A stretch of DNA of 64,000 bases, taken from the NCBI GenBank assembly GCA_024235595.1, contig JACKMC010000014.1, forward strand, positions 38,806 to 102,805. Reading direction: 5' to 3'. The DNA comes from Zoogloeaceae bacterium (GTDB lineage Bacteria; Pseudomonadota; Gammaproteobacteria; Burkholderiales; Rhodocyclaceae). The first letter of the stretch is position 1, and every line of letters begins with the position of its first letter. Below are positions 8,784-19,387 of this stretch, piece by piece. Below the pieces are notes generated by a model that was not told where the DNA came from, searched no databases, and saw nothing but the letters and a program-made list of their open reading frames with translations. Position numbers and translations under genes: made by a program.

Positions 8784-9692
8784 ATGAACGCCGCCACCGT
8801 CAAGAACTACCTGCAGGATCTCCAGAATCGCATTGTCAGCGCATTGGAAGCCTTTGATGGCAAACCCTTTGCCCGCGACGAATGGACACGGCCGCAGGGC
8901 GGTGGCGGAATCACCCGCGTCATCGAAGAAGGAAACTTTTTCGAGCGCGGAGGCTGTAATTTCTCGCATGTAACCGGCGGGGCCATGCCCCCTTCCGCCA
9001 CCGCGAACCGCCCTGAACTGGCTGGCCGGGCGTTCGAGGCAATGGGCGTTTCGCTGGTACTTCATCCCCGCAATCCACATTGCCCCACGGTGCACATGAA
9101 CGTGCGCTTCTTCGTCGCAACCGCGCAGGACAAGGAAGCAGTGTGGTGGTTTGGCGGCGGTATCGATTTGACGCCTTACTACGCCCAGGAAGAAGACGTG
9201 GTGCATTTTCACCACACCTGCAAGGCTGCCATCATGCCTTGGGGCGAGGCGGAATACCGGCGCCTCAAGCAGTGGTGCGATCGCTACTTCTTCCTGAAAC
9301 ATCGCAACGAACCGCGCGGCGTGGGAGGCCTGTTCTTTGACGATCTTGGCGCCGACGGGTCCATCGCATTCGATTCCGCCTTCGCCATGACGCGCAGCGT
9401 TGGCGACGCATTTCTCACCGCCTACCTGCCGATCATCGAACGTCGTCGCGATACGCCCTATACGGAAGAAGAGCGCGACTTCCAGGCCTATCGGCGCGGA
9501 CGCTACGTTGAATTCAACCTGGTTTTCGATCGCGGGACCCTGTTCGGGCTGCAAAGTGGGGGGCGCACCGAATCGATCCTGATGTCGATGCCACCGACCG
9601 TCAAATGGCGGTACGACTGGCAACCCGCACCGGGGACGGCCGAAGAGCGCCTGTACACCGAGTTCCTGGTTCCCAGAGACTGGGCGGCCTGA
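8784..9692 (+). CDS. hemF: Oxygen-dependent coproporphyrinogen III oxidase
   Basis: Oxidatively decarboxylates coproporphyrinogen III to protoporphyrinogen IX, using O2, in the cytoplasm. 302 residues, the family norm. Recognisable segments are the GGGITRVIEEGNFFERGG region, the HMNVRFF strand, WWFGGGIDLTPYY, the His pair VVHFHHTCK, KHRNEPRGVGGLFFDD, and the C-terminal FNLVFDRGTLFGLQSGGRTESILMS (quoted only in part as FDRGT and GGRTE in structure-based motifs). The window also holds hemA, hemC, hemD, hemX and hemY, but the anaerobic counterpart hemN is not visible here. Confidence 0.96.
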   Translation: MNAATVKNYLQDLQNRIVSALEAFDGKPFARDEWTRPQGGGGITRVIEEGNFFERGGCNFSHVTGGAMPPSATANRPELAGRAFEAMGVSLVLHPRNPHCPTVHMNVRFFVATAQDKEAVWWFGGGIDLTPYYAQEEDVVHFHHTCKAAIMPWGEAEYRRLKQWCDRYFFLKHRNEPRGVGGLFFDDLGADGSIAFDSAFAMTRSVGDAFLTAYLPIIERRRDTPYTEEERDFQAYRRGRYVEFNLVFDRGTLFGLQSGGRTESILMSMPPTVKWRYDWQPAPGTAEERLYTEFLVPRDWAA

Positions 9693-9770
9693 GCCGCCCC
9701 GGTACTCCTCGCAGCAACTGCCCGGGTTTCAAGGCCCGGGCGCCTTCCGGTGGCTGGGCTGAAGTGCGGC
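9693..9770. terminator. Convergent intergenic hairpins between hemF and hemY
   Basis: The 78-base gap has GCCCGGG-(8)-CCCGGGC near 9720-9741 and a second inverted repeat GGGCTGA (9756-9762) with TCAGCCC (9771-9777) that reaches into the hemY stop codon. Neither has a U-tract. They may act as bidirectional barriers, but this is inference from position. Confidence 0.35.
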
Positions 9771-10946
9771 TCAGCCCGACAGCTCGGCGGCCGCCCGGTA
9801 ATGTTTCTGTGCCTCGGCGCCTCGGTCGAGGCGGTCGGCAAGTCGCGCAAGAGCCAGATGTGCCGCGACGCTCTTGCGAATGGCCAGGGAGGCTTCCAGA
9901 TAGCTTTGCGCCTTGCCCCACAACTGCACCTGCAGGCACAGCCGACCGAGGCTCAGCAGCAAACCATCGTCCTTCGGGTGCTGGCGCAGCCAGCCTTCGG
10001 CACGGGCAATCCCTGCCGTCGCCTGATCGTCGGTGCAGCAGTCGGCATAGACCGCAGCGAGCGCGGGTTCCCATTCCTTGTCGAGCAATTCCTCGATGGT
10101 ACGGCGGGCAATCACACCCTGGCCTGCCGCCACCAGCAAGGGCACGGCCCTTTCGACAAAGAGGCGGTCGCGCTGCTCCGCCGACGGAATCTGTTTCCAG
10201 TAGTCCGCAATCGCCGAAGCATCGTCTGCCCTGCTCTTCATGTTTTCGAGGTGGGCCCGTCGCAGGGTCACCGCAGCAGCGTCGGCGCTCATCGCCTTGT
10301 GCTTGACCAGTTGCCGGCTCAAGCGCACGACTTCCTCCCAGTGTCCGAGCGCCTGAGCGCTGCGCAGCGACAGGCGCTGTGCCGCGACGTGGCGCTCACC
10401 ACCTTCCTTCAGATCCTCGAGCCGGGACGCCGCCTCATCGAAGCGGCGCGCATCGAGCGCAAGATCCGCCTCGGTCATCAGGCGCGCGGTCCTGATCTCG
10501 GCGTCCAGCTCTGCCGCCTTGCCCATCCATTCGCGGTAGCGCACATCGTCCCGCATCGCATAGGCGGCCCGTCCGGCCATGATTGTCGCGAGCCCCCGGC
10601 TCTCGCCTTCCTTGCTCGCCTTGCCTGCTTCCTTGAGCGACTGCGCGTAGCGTCCCTCGAGGTACAGCCTTACCGAGTCGCGCAGCGCGACCTGTGCCTT
10701 GTCGCGGCGACGCTGCTTGCGGTACCGACCTACCTGACCCGGCAACTGCAGCGTACGCCGAATCACGCGCAACAGCAGGTAAGCCAGCAGGAAACCGACC
10801 ACCAGCATCAAGGCGAACAGGTTGAGGGAGAGCTGGACGCGGTAAGGCGACGACACAACCAACACGTAGCCGGTGTTGTGCTCGGCGATCAGGGCAAGAC
10901 CGGCAGCAAGCGCAAACAGCCCGATCAACCAGAAAAGGATCCGCAT
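9771..10946 (-). CDS. hemY: HemY, membrane-anchored TPR protein of the heme cluster
   Basis: 391 residues. Two N-terminal hydrophobic segments (about residues 1-22 and 38-62) anchor the HemY_N domain in the inner membrane; the rest is a soluble TPR array (for example the DEAASRLEDL and AEGWLRQHPKD helices). This proteobacterial HemY is unrelated to the protoporphyrinogen oxidase of the same name; its exact role in heme synthesis is not settled, and a scaffold or flux-control function has been proposed for the family. The gene is the last of hemC-hemD-hemX-hemY, starting 11 bases after hemX. Confidence 0.92.
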   Translation of the reverse strand: MRILFWLIGLFALAAGLALIAEHNTGYVLVVSSPYRVQLSLNLFALMLVVGFLLAYLLLRVIRRTLQLPGQVGRYRKQRRRDKAQVALRDSVRLYLEGRYAQSLKEAGKASKEGESRGLATIMAGRAAYAMRDDVRYREWMGKAAELDAEIRTARLMTEADLALDARRFDEAASRLEDLKEGGERHVAAQRLSLRSAQALGHWEEVVRLSRQLVKHKAMSADAAAVTLRRAHLENMKSRADDASAIADYWKQIPSAEQRDRLFVERAVPLLVAAGQGVIARRTIEELLDKEWEPALAAVYADCCTDDQATAGIARAEGWLRQHPKDDGLLLSLGRLCLQVQLWGKAQSYLEASLAIRKSVAAHLALARLADRLDRGAEAQKHYRAAAELSG

Positions 10947-10957
10947 GCCTCGCCCTC

Positions 10958-12346
10958 CTAGTGACCTGCCGGCTGCTGCTCAGCCGGCATCGGAGTCGTC
11001 TGGGTCGGCGCGGCATTTCCGGTCGCTGCGGGCGCGGGAGGCGGTTTCGCCGATTCCGGTGCCGCAGGCTTGACAGCACTCTTCTCCGGGGGCGCATCTG
11101 CGGCCGGTGGTGGCGAGCTCTTGTTAGCCGCGGGCGGCACATCTGCGGCCGGTGCGGGCGAGCCTTTGTGAGCCGCAGGCGGCGCCTTTGGCTCGACCGC
11201 AGACTTCCCATCGATCGGCGCGGCCACTGCCTCGGATTTGGCCGAGGGCAGAACCGCGGGCGGTGCACCGCGCTGCTGAAGACCGCGCAGCACCGCAAGC
11301 GTGTCTACCAGCGAGGGCAGCCGGTCGCTTGCCAATTCCACGCCCTGGAGCTGACTGAGCTCTTCCACGGTCCGCTGTACCAGTTCGCTGCGCATGTCGA
11401 AATATCGCTGCAACCACTTGATCGATTGCTCGATGTCCGAGGTGTAGCTCACCGAGTCCCGGCTTAACAGCGACAGGCGCGCCGAGAGCAGGCGCAGTCG
11501 CAGGTTCTCCCGCAGGAAAACACCTTGCGCCGGCGACAGCAGCACCGGATCCGGCGTATCGAGGCGTTCGACCCGCACGAGCTGGCGTAACTCCGCCCAC
11601 AGCTCCCTTCCGAACTGCATGGCGATCTCAAGATACTGGTTGCTGGCATTCGGCTCGGGCCGCTCGACCGGCGAGGCCTGCGCCTCTCCGGTAAAGGCAA
11701 AACCGAGGTCATCCACGCGGGCGACGAGAAGGTCGAGCTTTACCGCCAGCCCGGACACATCGGCGTGCGGGCTGGTCTTGAGACGTTCGATGTCGTTCGC
11801 AAGCGCCTTGCGCAGCGCCACCAATGGACCGGCGTCGAGCTGGCTCAGCCGTGCTTCCGCGCCTTGCAGCGCAGTCAGCGCAGCGTCGACATTGCCCGCC
11901 AGCTGCAGTTGCTGGGCCGCCAACACGATCGACTGCTCGACCTCCGCCAGCACCTGATCCTCGCGATTGCGTGACAGCGACTGGTAGAGCGCTTCGAGCG
12001 CGGCCTGCTGTCCTTGCGACTCCGCTACCTGGGCTTCGATTCTCGCCAGCCTCACCTGCAGTTCGCTGATGCCTTCGGTCGCGAGATTCGCCTGCGCGCG
12101 CGCCTCGCGGGCAGTCGAGTCGCCATCGCCGAGACGTTGTGCGAGCTCCTGCCGCAATTCACCGATCCGCTCCCGCGAATAAGCCCATTGCCAGGCGATT
12201 GCGCCGAATGCAAGCAGCAGGCCCAGCGCAAGCACTAACGACACCCAGCGACGGCCCTCCTTCCGCACGGGTTCGGCATTCGTAGCCGATTCGCCAAGGG
12301 GAGCCGCTTCCGGCGGGGAATTCAGTTCAGGGGTCTGATCACTCAT
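10958..12346 (-). CDS. hemX: HemX, membrane-anchored uroporphyrinogen-III methyltransferase-like protein
   Basis: 462 residues. One transmembrane segment near residues 34-56 (VSLVLALGLLLAFGAIAW) is followed by a long coiled-coil stretch and the HemX domain. Despite the old name it carries no SAM-methyltransferase signature, so enzymatic activity is doubtful. The last ~95 residues are an unusual Ala/Pro-rich tail containing a 15-residue tandem repeat. It lies between hemD and hemY, overlapping neither; the hemD stop is nine bases from its ATG. Confidence 0.9.
   Translation of the reverse strand: MSDQTPELNSPPEAAPLGESATNAEPVRKEGRRWVSLVLALGLLLAFGAIAWQWAYSRERIGELRQELAQRLGDGDSTAREARAQANLATEGISELQVRLARIEAQVAESQGQQAALEALYQSLSRNREDQVLAEVEQSIVLAAQQLQLAGNVDAALTALQGAEARLSQLDAGPLVALRKALANDIERLKTSPHADVSGLAVKLDLLVARVDDLGFAFTGEAQASPVERPEPNASNQYLEIAMQFGRELWAELRQLVRVERLDTPDPVLLSPAQGVFLRENLRLRLLSARLSLLSRDSVSYTSDIEQSIKWLQRYFDMRSELVQRTVEELSQLQGVELASDRLPSLVDTLAVLRGLQQRGAPPAVLPSAKSEAVAAPIDGKSAVEPKAPPAAHKGSPAPAADVPPAANKSSPPPAADAPPEKSAVKPAAPESAKPPPAPAATGNAAPTQTTPMPAEQQPAGH
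11095..11184 (-). repeat. 45-bp tandem repeat in the hemX tail
   Basis: Two adjacent 45-bp copies, phased by the repeated CATCTGCGGCCGGTG at 11095 and 11140, encode imperfect 15-residue units of the type SP-PAAD-PPA. Because the unit is a multiple of three, copy-number change would keep the reading frame. Expected to be a flexible periplasmic tail. Confidence 0.6.
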
Positions 12347-12355
12347 GGGCCAATA

Positions 12356-13147
12356 TTAACCGAGGCTGTTGAAATGGACATCCAGAGCCTGCATCAAACC
12401 GTCATCGCCGGGCGCAGTCAACAGAACTGTTGTGAAACCTGCAAATTGCGCCCGCTCGACGATGCGGGGATGAGGTGCGAAAACGGGCACGCCGCGCAGC
12501 GCCGCCATCCCCGCATCGCCCAGCATGCTCGCAAAGTTGTCGACACCTTCGCTACTGGTGAGGGTAATGGCATCGAGTTGCCCCGTGCCCGCCAACTCGA
12601 TGAGCGTGGCGCCGTCATTCACCGGGCAGGCACGCCGGTAGCAGCTCACGTAGCTCACGGTGCCGCCACGCCGCCGAACCGTCTCGCCGAGCAAATCGCG
12701 GCCGCCATCGCCCCTGAAGACGATCAGGTGCCGCCCAGCTATCTGCGGCTCCGAGAATGCTTCCAGGGCAAGCACAGACTCACTGTCGAATCCGCTCTCC
12801 GGCGCAATGACGCCTGAAAACCCGTAGGCCTCGACAGCGCGCTGGCTGCCCTTGCCAACCGTCGCCAGCTTCACCTTCGACGGCCAAGGGCGCCGCGCCA
12901 GCACATAGTCGAGCGCATACTTGACGGCGTTGGGACTGACGAAAAACGCCATGTCGCAGGCGTCGAGGTTCTCAACCGCGGCCGCAAGGTCGCGATCGTC
13001 CGCCGCTGGCTCGATCACCAGAACCGGAAACTGCACCGCAATGCCGCCACGCTGCGCGATCAGCTCGGAGAGCCGGCCCGCCTGCTCGAGCGGGCGGGTG
13101 ACGACGATTCGACGCCCACGCAGACTGCCTGTGGCGTTCACCGACAC
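12356..13147 (-). CDS. hemD: Uroporphyrinogen-III synthase
   Basis: Cyclises hydroxymethylbilane with inversion of ring D to give uroporphyrinogen III. A longer frame reaches back into hemC, but the GTG at 13147, seven bases after the hemC stop, gives a 263-residue protein of family size starting VSVNATGSLRGRRIVVTRP. The bilobal HemD fold is supported by RIVVTRPLEQAG at the start, FFVSPNAVKYAL in the first lobe, TVGKGSQRAVEAYG, and ITLTSSEGVDNF in the second. HemD sequences are poorly conserved, so operon position carries part of the weight. Confidence 0.92.
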   Translation of the reverse strand: MSVNATGSLRGRRIVVTRPLEQAGRLSELIAQRGGIAVQFPVLVIEPAADDRDLAAAVENLDACDMAFFVSPNAVKYALDYVLARRPWPSKVKLATVGKGSQRAVEAYGFSGVIAPESGFDSESVLALEAFSEPQIAGRHLIVFRGDGGRDLLGETVRRRGGTVSYVSCYRRACPVNDGATLIELAGTGQLDAITLTSSEGVDNFASMLGDAGMAALRGVPVFAPHPRIVERAQFAGFTTVLLTAPGDDGLMQALDVHFNSLG

Positions 13148-13154
13148 ACCGCGC

Positions 13155-14102
13155 TCAGCCCAGCGCCGCGAGAATCTCTTCCGCGCCCTGCGCCCGCAAG
13201 TCCTCGGCCAGCAGGATGCCGAGTCCCTCCGCATCGGTCAGCCCACCCTCACGCTCGCTACGGGCGAAGCGCGTGCCATCTGGCAAGGCCACGAACCCGC
13301 GCAGCCAAAGACGTCCGTCACGCACTTCGGCGAATGCGCCGAGCGGCACCTCGCAGCTCCCCGCGAGCGAGCGGGACACCGCGCGCTCCGCAGTGACGGC
13401 GGCACCGGTAAGCGGGTCGTTCAGCGGCCCCAACCACTGCCTCACTTCGGGTCTGGACGACAGCGCCTCGATACCGAGAGCGCCCTGCCCCGCGGCAGGC
13501 AGCGAGGTTTCGGCCGGCAGCACCGAGCGGATGCGATCCTTGAGGCCGAGCCGGATGAGACCGGCGGCGGCGAGGATGATCGCGTCGTATTGCCCTTCAT
13601 CGAGCTTGCGCAGACGGGTATCGAGATTGCCGCGCAAGCTGGTGACACCGAGCATCGGATAATTGGCATGGAGCTGCGCTTCGCGTCGCAGGCTGGAGGT
13701 CCCGACCACCGCGCCCGGCGGCATGTCGTCGAGCGATTCGTAGCGCGTCGAGACAAATGCATCGAAGGGCACTTCGCGCTCCGATACGCAGATCAGCGCG
13801 AACTCCTCGCCCATCTGCATCGGCACGTCCTTCATCGAATGCACCGCGATGTCCGCGCTGCCGTCCAGCAAGGCCGTTTCGAGCTCCTTGACGAACAGCC
13901 CCTTGCCCCCGACCTTGGCAAGCGGGCGGTCCAGGATCTGATCGCCCCTGGTCGTCATGCCCAGCAATTCCACCTTACAGGCGGGATACAATGCCTCCAG
14001 TCTGGCCTTGACATGTTCCGCCTGCCACAGGGCCAGCCGACTCTCTCGGGTGGCAATAACGATGCGCTCGGGGGCCGGATACCCGCTGGTCTCATGGGTC
14101 AC
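13155..14102 (-). CDS. hemC: Porphobilinogen deaminase (hydroxymethylbilane synthase)
   Basis: Polymerises four porphobilinogens into hydroxymethylbilane on a covalently bound dipyrromethane cofactor. 315 residues. IATRESRLALWQAEHV and GMTTRGDQILD near the N-terminus, KGLFVKELE, HSMKDVP, GTSSLRR, LRGNLDTRL and the cofactor-attachment region SLAGSCEVPLGA (Cys) are all present. It heads the hemCDXY operon and is divergent from the thioredoxin-like gene, with only 80 bases between the chosen starts. Confidence 0.97.
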   Translation of the reverse strand: MTHETSGYPAPERIVIATRESRLALWQAEHVKARLEALYPACKVELLGMTTRGDQILDRPLAKVGGKGLFVKELETALLDGSADIAVHSMKDVPMQMGEEFALICVSEREVPFDAFVSTRYESLDDMPPGAVVGTSSLRREAQLHANYPMLGVTSLRGNLDTRLRKLDEGQYDAIILAAAGLIRLGLKDRIRSVLPAETSLPAAGQGALGIEALSSRPEVRQWLGPLNDPLTGAAVTAERAVSRSLAGSCEVPLGAFAEVRDGRLWLRGFVALPDGTRFARSEREGGLTDAEGLGILLAEDLRAQGAEEILAALG

Positions 14103-14182
14103 GATAGGAACTCACATTTGGGATGACTGGGATGCAATGCTCGTCAAGTGCGTTTCGCACTGCAGCATCAGGGTTCGCACCG

Positions 14183-14653
14183 ATGGCGCGAATGGCTGGA
14201 GCGATTTTAGCATGCATGTGTTGGAGCTTCGGCGCCGCGGCCGATCTGCCGCTCGCAACCGACCTTCAAGCGGATGGCAGGACGATGCACGAATCGGGCG
14301 CTCCGTTGCTGGTGCTCTACAGCCAGGCCGAATGCTCGTGGTGTGAGCGCGCCCGCCGCGAGTACCTCGTGCCGATGTCGCAGGAGCTACGCCTGAAGAC
14401 TTCGGTACTCTTTCGCCAGATCGATATGGATTCCGACCGGCCAGTGGTCGATTTCCACGGGCGAACAAGCACTCACCGCGGGTTCGCGAAGGCCGAAGGG
14501 ATCCGGGTCACGCCAACGCTGGTGATCTACGGCCCGACGGGCGAACGGCTTGACGAGCCGATCGTCGGCATGCGTCTGGCGGATTTTTATGGCCAATACA
14601 TCCTGCAGTCGATCGACACTGCACGGGAAAAACTGACAAGCAAAAGCCGCTGA
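14183..14653 (+). CDS. Periplasmic thioredoxin-fold protein with a CSWC redox site
   Basis: 156 residues from the chosen ATG. The start MARMAGAILACMCW gives a short signal peptide with a likely cleavage after GAAA; an upstream ATG at 14123 would add 20 residues to the n-region and is less plausible. The mature part shows LLVLYSQAECSWCERARREYL, with a CxxC-type active site CSWC, and the cis-proline segment VTPTLVIYGPTGE. It resembles the DsbD C-terminal domain and SoxW-like proteins, so a thiol reductase or thiol chaperone role in the periplasm is likely. Its partner is unknown; ppc follows 22 bases later. Confidence 0.75.
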   Translation: MARMAGAILACMCWSFGAAADLPLATDLQADGRTMHESGAPLLVLYSQAECSWCERARREYLVPMSQELRLKTSVLFRQIDMDSDRPVVDFHGRTSTHRGFAKAEGIRVTPTLVIYGPTGERLDEPIVGMRLADFYGQYILQSIDTAREKLTSKSR

Positions 14654-14675
14654 CGCGGCGCAACAGAGGACGGAT

Positions 14676-17429
<2,754 letters not shown>

Positions 17430-17440
17430 GGCAAGCCTGT

Positions 17441-17470
17441 CCGGATTTCGCGTCGAGGCGAGAAATCCGG
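17441..17470. terminator. Bidirectional hairpin between ppc and algR
   Basis: CCGGATTTC (17441-17449) pairs perfectly with GAAATCCGG (17462-17470), filling most of the 42-base gap between convergent genes. There is no long U-tract; termination is inferred from position. Confidence 0.5.
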
Positions 17471-17471
17471 T

Positions 17472-18227
17472 CTATAGCTTGAGCGTCGCTCTCACGGACG
17501 GCCACTGCCGACGGCTGATCGGCAGGCGTTCGGGTACACCGGCAAGCAACACGGCCCAGTGAGGCTCGCCATCAGCCTCGCCTTCGCGCTCGACGCCGAC
17601 GATCGCATCGCGAGCAACCAGGCAGTTGCGGTGGATTCTCAGGAAACGCTCGCCAAACTCTTCTTCGAGTTGCACCAGCGACTCGTCGAGCACGTAATCC
17701 CGCTCGGTGGTAAAGGCCGTCACGTATTTCATTTCGGCCTTGAGATAGCGCACTTCGTCGACCGGCACCAGCAGGATTCGGCCGCGTTCGGTAACACTGA
17801 AATGCTTGCGCCCTTCCGCCCCACCCTGATCGACGACAGGCTCGGCCACCCGGCTCCGCTTGAAACGGGCGAGCGCGGCGGCCAGCCGTCCAGCCCGCAC
17901 TGGCTTGACGAGATAATCGACCGCCTCCACATCGAAGGCCGTCACCGCGTATTCGTCATAGGCAGTGGTGAAGATCACGCCGGGCGGGTCGGCCCTTTGC
18001 GCCATTTGGCGCGCAAACTCGACACCGTCCATGACCGGCATGCGGATGTCGGCGAGCACCAGATCGACAGGCTCCTGCTCGATCATTCGCAAGGCCTCGG
18101 CGCCGTTGGCGACCATCCCGACCACGCGGGTCGGGTGCTCATCGGAAATGTCGCCCAGCAAATCCCTGAGGCGGGCGCGGGCCATCGCCTCGTCATCCAC
18201 GATGAGCACCTTGAGTACGTCTGTCAT
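17472..18227 (-). CDS. algR: LytTR-family response regulator AlgR
   Basis: 251 residues. The N-terminal receiver domain has VLIVDDEAMAR, the phospho-acceptor Asp in DLVLADIRMPVMDG, the TTAYDEYAV segment and the Lys in YLVKPVR. A LytTR DNA-binding domain follows (RILLVPVDEVRYLKAE; FLRIHRNCLVARDAI). It overlaps algZ by four bases (ATGA), so sensor and regulator are coupled. In Pseudomonas AlgZ/AlgR controls alginate, type IV pili and virulence; the targets here are unknown. The same gene neighbours (argH, algZ, algR, hemC) occur there, supporting orthology. Confidence 0.92.
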   Translation of the reverse strand: MTDVLKVLIVDDEAMARARLRDLLGDISDEHPTRVVGMVANGAEALRMIEQEPVDLVLADIRMPVMDGVEFARQMAQRADPPGVIFTTAYDEYAVTAFDVEAVDYLVKPVRAGRLAAALARFKRSRVAEPVVDQGGAEGRKHFSVTERGRILLVPVDEVRYLKAEMKYVTAFTTERDYVLDESLVQLEEEFGERFLRIHRNCLVARDAIVGVEREGEADGEPHWAVLLAGVPERLPISRRQWPSVRATLKL

Positions 18228-19243
18228 GGGCTCTTTCTCCGATATGGCAGCCGAATCCGAATCACATAGCTCTCCGGCCCTTTTTCGATCCCCAGCGAAG
18301 CTTCAAGGTCGTAGAAAAGCATCAGCCTTTCGCGAATGTTGTCGAGCGCCATCCGATTGCCTGCCTGATGCCGCGCGCCACTCGAAATCGGGTTCGCCAC
18401 CTCGATCCGCAGCTCACCCGACCTGAGCTCACCCGCTATCGTCACCGTACCCGGCTCGGCCGAGGGCTCGATGCCATGATATACCGCGTTCTCGACCAAG
18501 GGCTGAAGCAAAAGCGGCGGAATCAGCGCGTCGGCCGGACAGCCATCGATGGACCACGCCACTCTGAGGCGCTCGCCCAGGCGCAGGCGCTCGAGATCGA
18601 GGTAACGCTCGCACAGCGCCAGCTCCTCGCCGAGCGTTACCAGCTCCCGATGATCCTTCATGACTGCACGAAACATGTCGGCCAATTCCTCAAGCGCGGT
18701 TTCGGCACGACGGGAATCGGAGCGCATGACGCCCAGCACCGCATTGAGGCTGTTGAAAAAAAAGTGTGGGCGAATTCGTGATGTCAGCGCAAGCAGGCGT
18801 GCCTCCGATTCGGCGGGCGACAGGCGCAGGGAGCGATAGTCGAAATAGATCAGCACTGCCGCGCCGGCGACAATGGCCCAGGCCATTGCCCCGATGCGCT
18901 GGTAGGCATCGGCAGCAAGAAGGGTTTCGGATAGCATGGCGCAGGCGAGGACGATGATCGCGGTACTGGCGACACCTTTCGCAAAGGCCATTCGCTTGAG
19001 CACCGGTTGCAGCAGGTAGAGGATCAGCAAGCTCAGCAGCAAGGGCAACTCGAGCCGGCCCGACATTAGCACCAGGCCTTCGAACAGGTCGTCGGGGTGG
19101 GTCGAGCGGACGACCACCGTCAGCACACCGAGGAAATTCACCGCCAGCAGTGTCCGCAGCGCGACGCCGAGATTGCGGAAGTCCGGCAGACGCCGGGTGC
19201 GGCGGTTCTTTTGATTTATAATCGTGGCCTCGCTGGACGCCAT
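18224..19243 (-). CDS. algZ: LytS/AlgZ-type sensor histidine kinase
   Basis: 339 residues. Four or more hydrophobic segments in the first ~145 residues (for example LLLSLLILYLLQPV and STAIIVLACAML) form a compact membrane domain without a large periplasmic loop. The His_kinase (PF06580-type) region carries RIRPHFFFNSLNAVLG with the expected phospho-His, then PPLLLQPLVENAVYHGI and GNRMALDNIRERL for ATP binding. It forms a coupled pair with algR and is divergent from argH. The signal is unknown. Confidence 0.9.
   Translation of the reverse strand: MASSEATIINQKNRRTRRLPDFRNLGVALRTLLAVNFLGVLTVVVRSTHPDDLFEGLVLMSGRLELPLLLSLLILYLLQPVLKRMAFAKGVASTAIIVLACAMLSETLLAADAYQRIGAMAWAIVAGAAVLIYFDYRSLRLSPAESEARLLALTSRIRPHFFFNSLNAVLGVMRSDSRRAETALEELADMFRAVMKDHRELVTLGEELALCERYLDLERLRLGERLRVAWSIDGCPADALIPPLLLQPLVENAVYHGIEPSAEPGTVTIAGELRSGELRIEVANPISSGARHQAGNRMALDNIRERLMLFYDLEASLGIEKGPESYVIRIRLPYRRKSP
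19216..19221 (+). promoter_or_regulatory. Candidate -10 element for argH
   Basis: A perfect TATAAT lies inside the first codons of the divergent algZ gene, 167 bases before argH. No convincing -35 is seen at 16-18 bases, so this is a weak call. The remainder of the gap up to 19387 shows no gene. Confidence 0.3.
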
Positions 19244-19387
19244 GCCTCAAGCCTCAAGTTCAGGTGAATCCCAGGCCGCTTGCAGGCTGCAGACGGGCCC
19301 CGATCCGTCACTGAGCAGGCGTGCCAACCCCTCAGGCCCTGGCAAACTGCCAGCCGACAGACCGAAACTCACACCTACCTCCGGATT

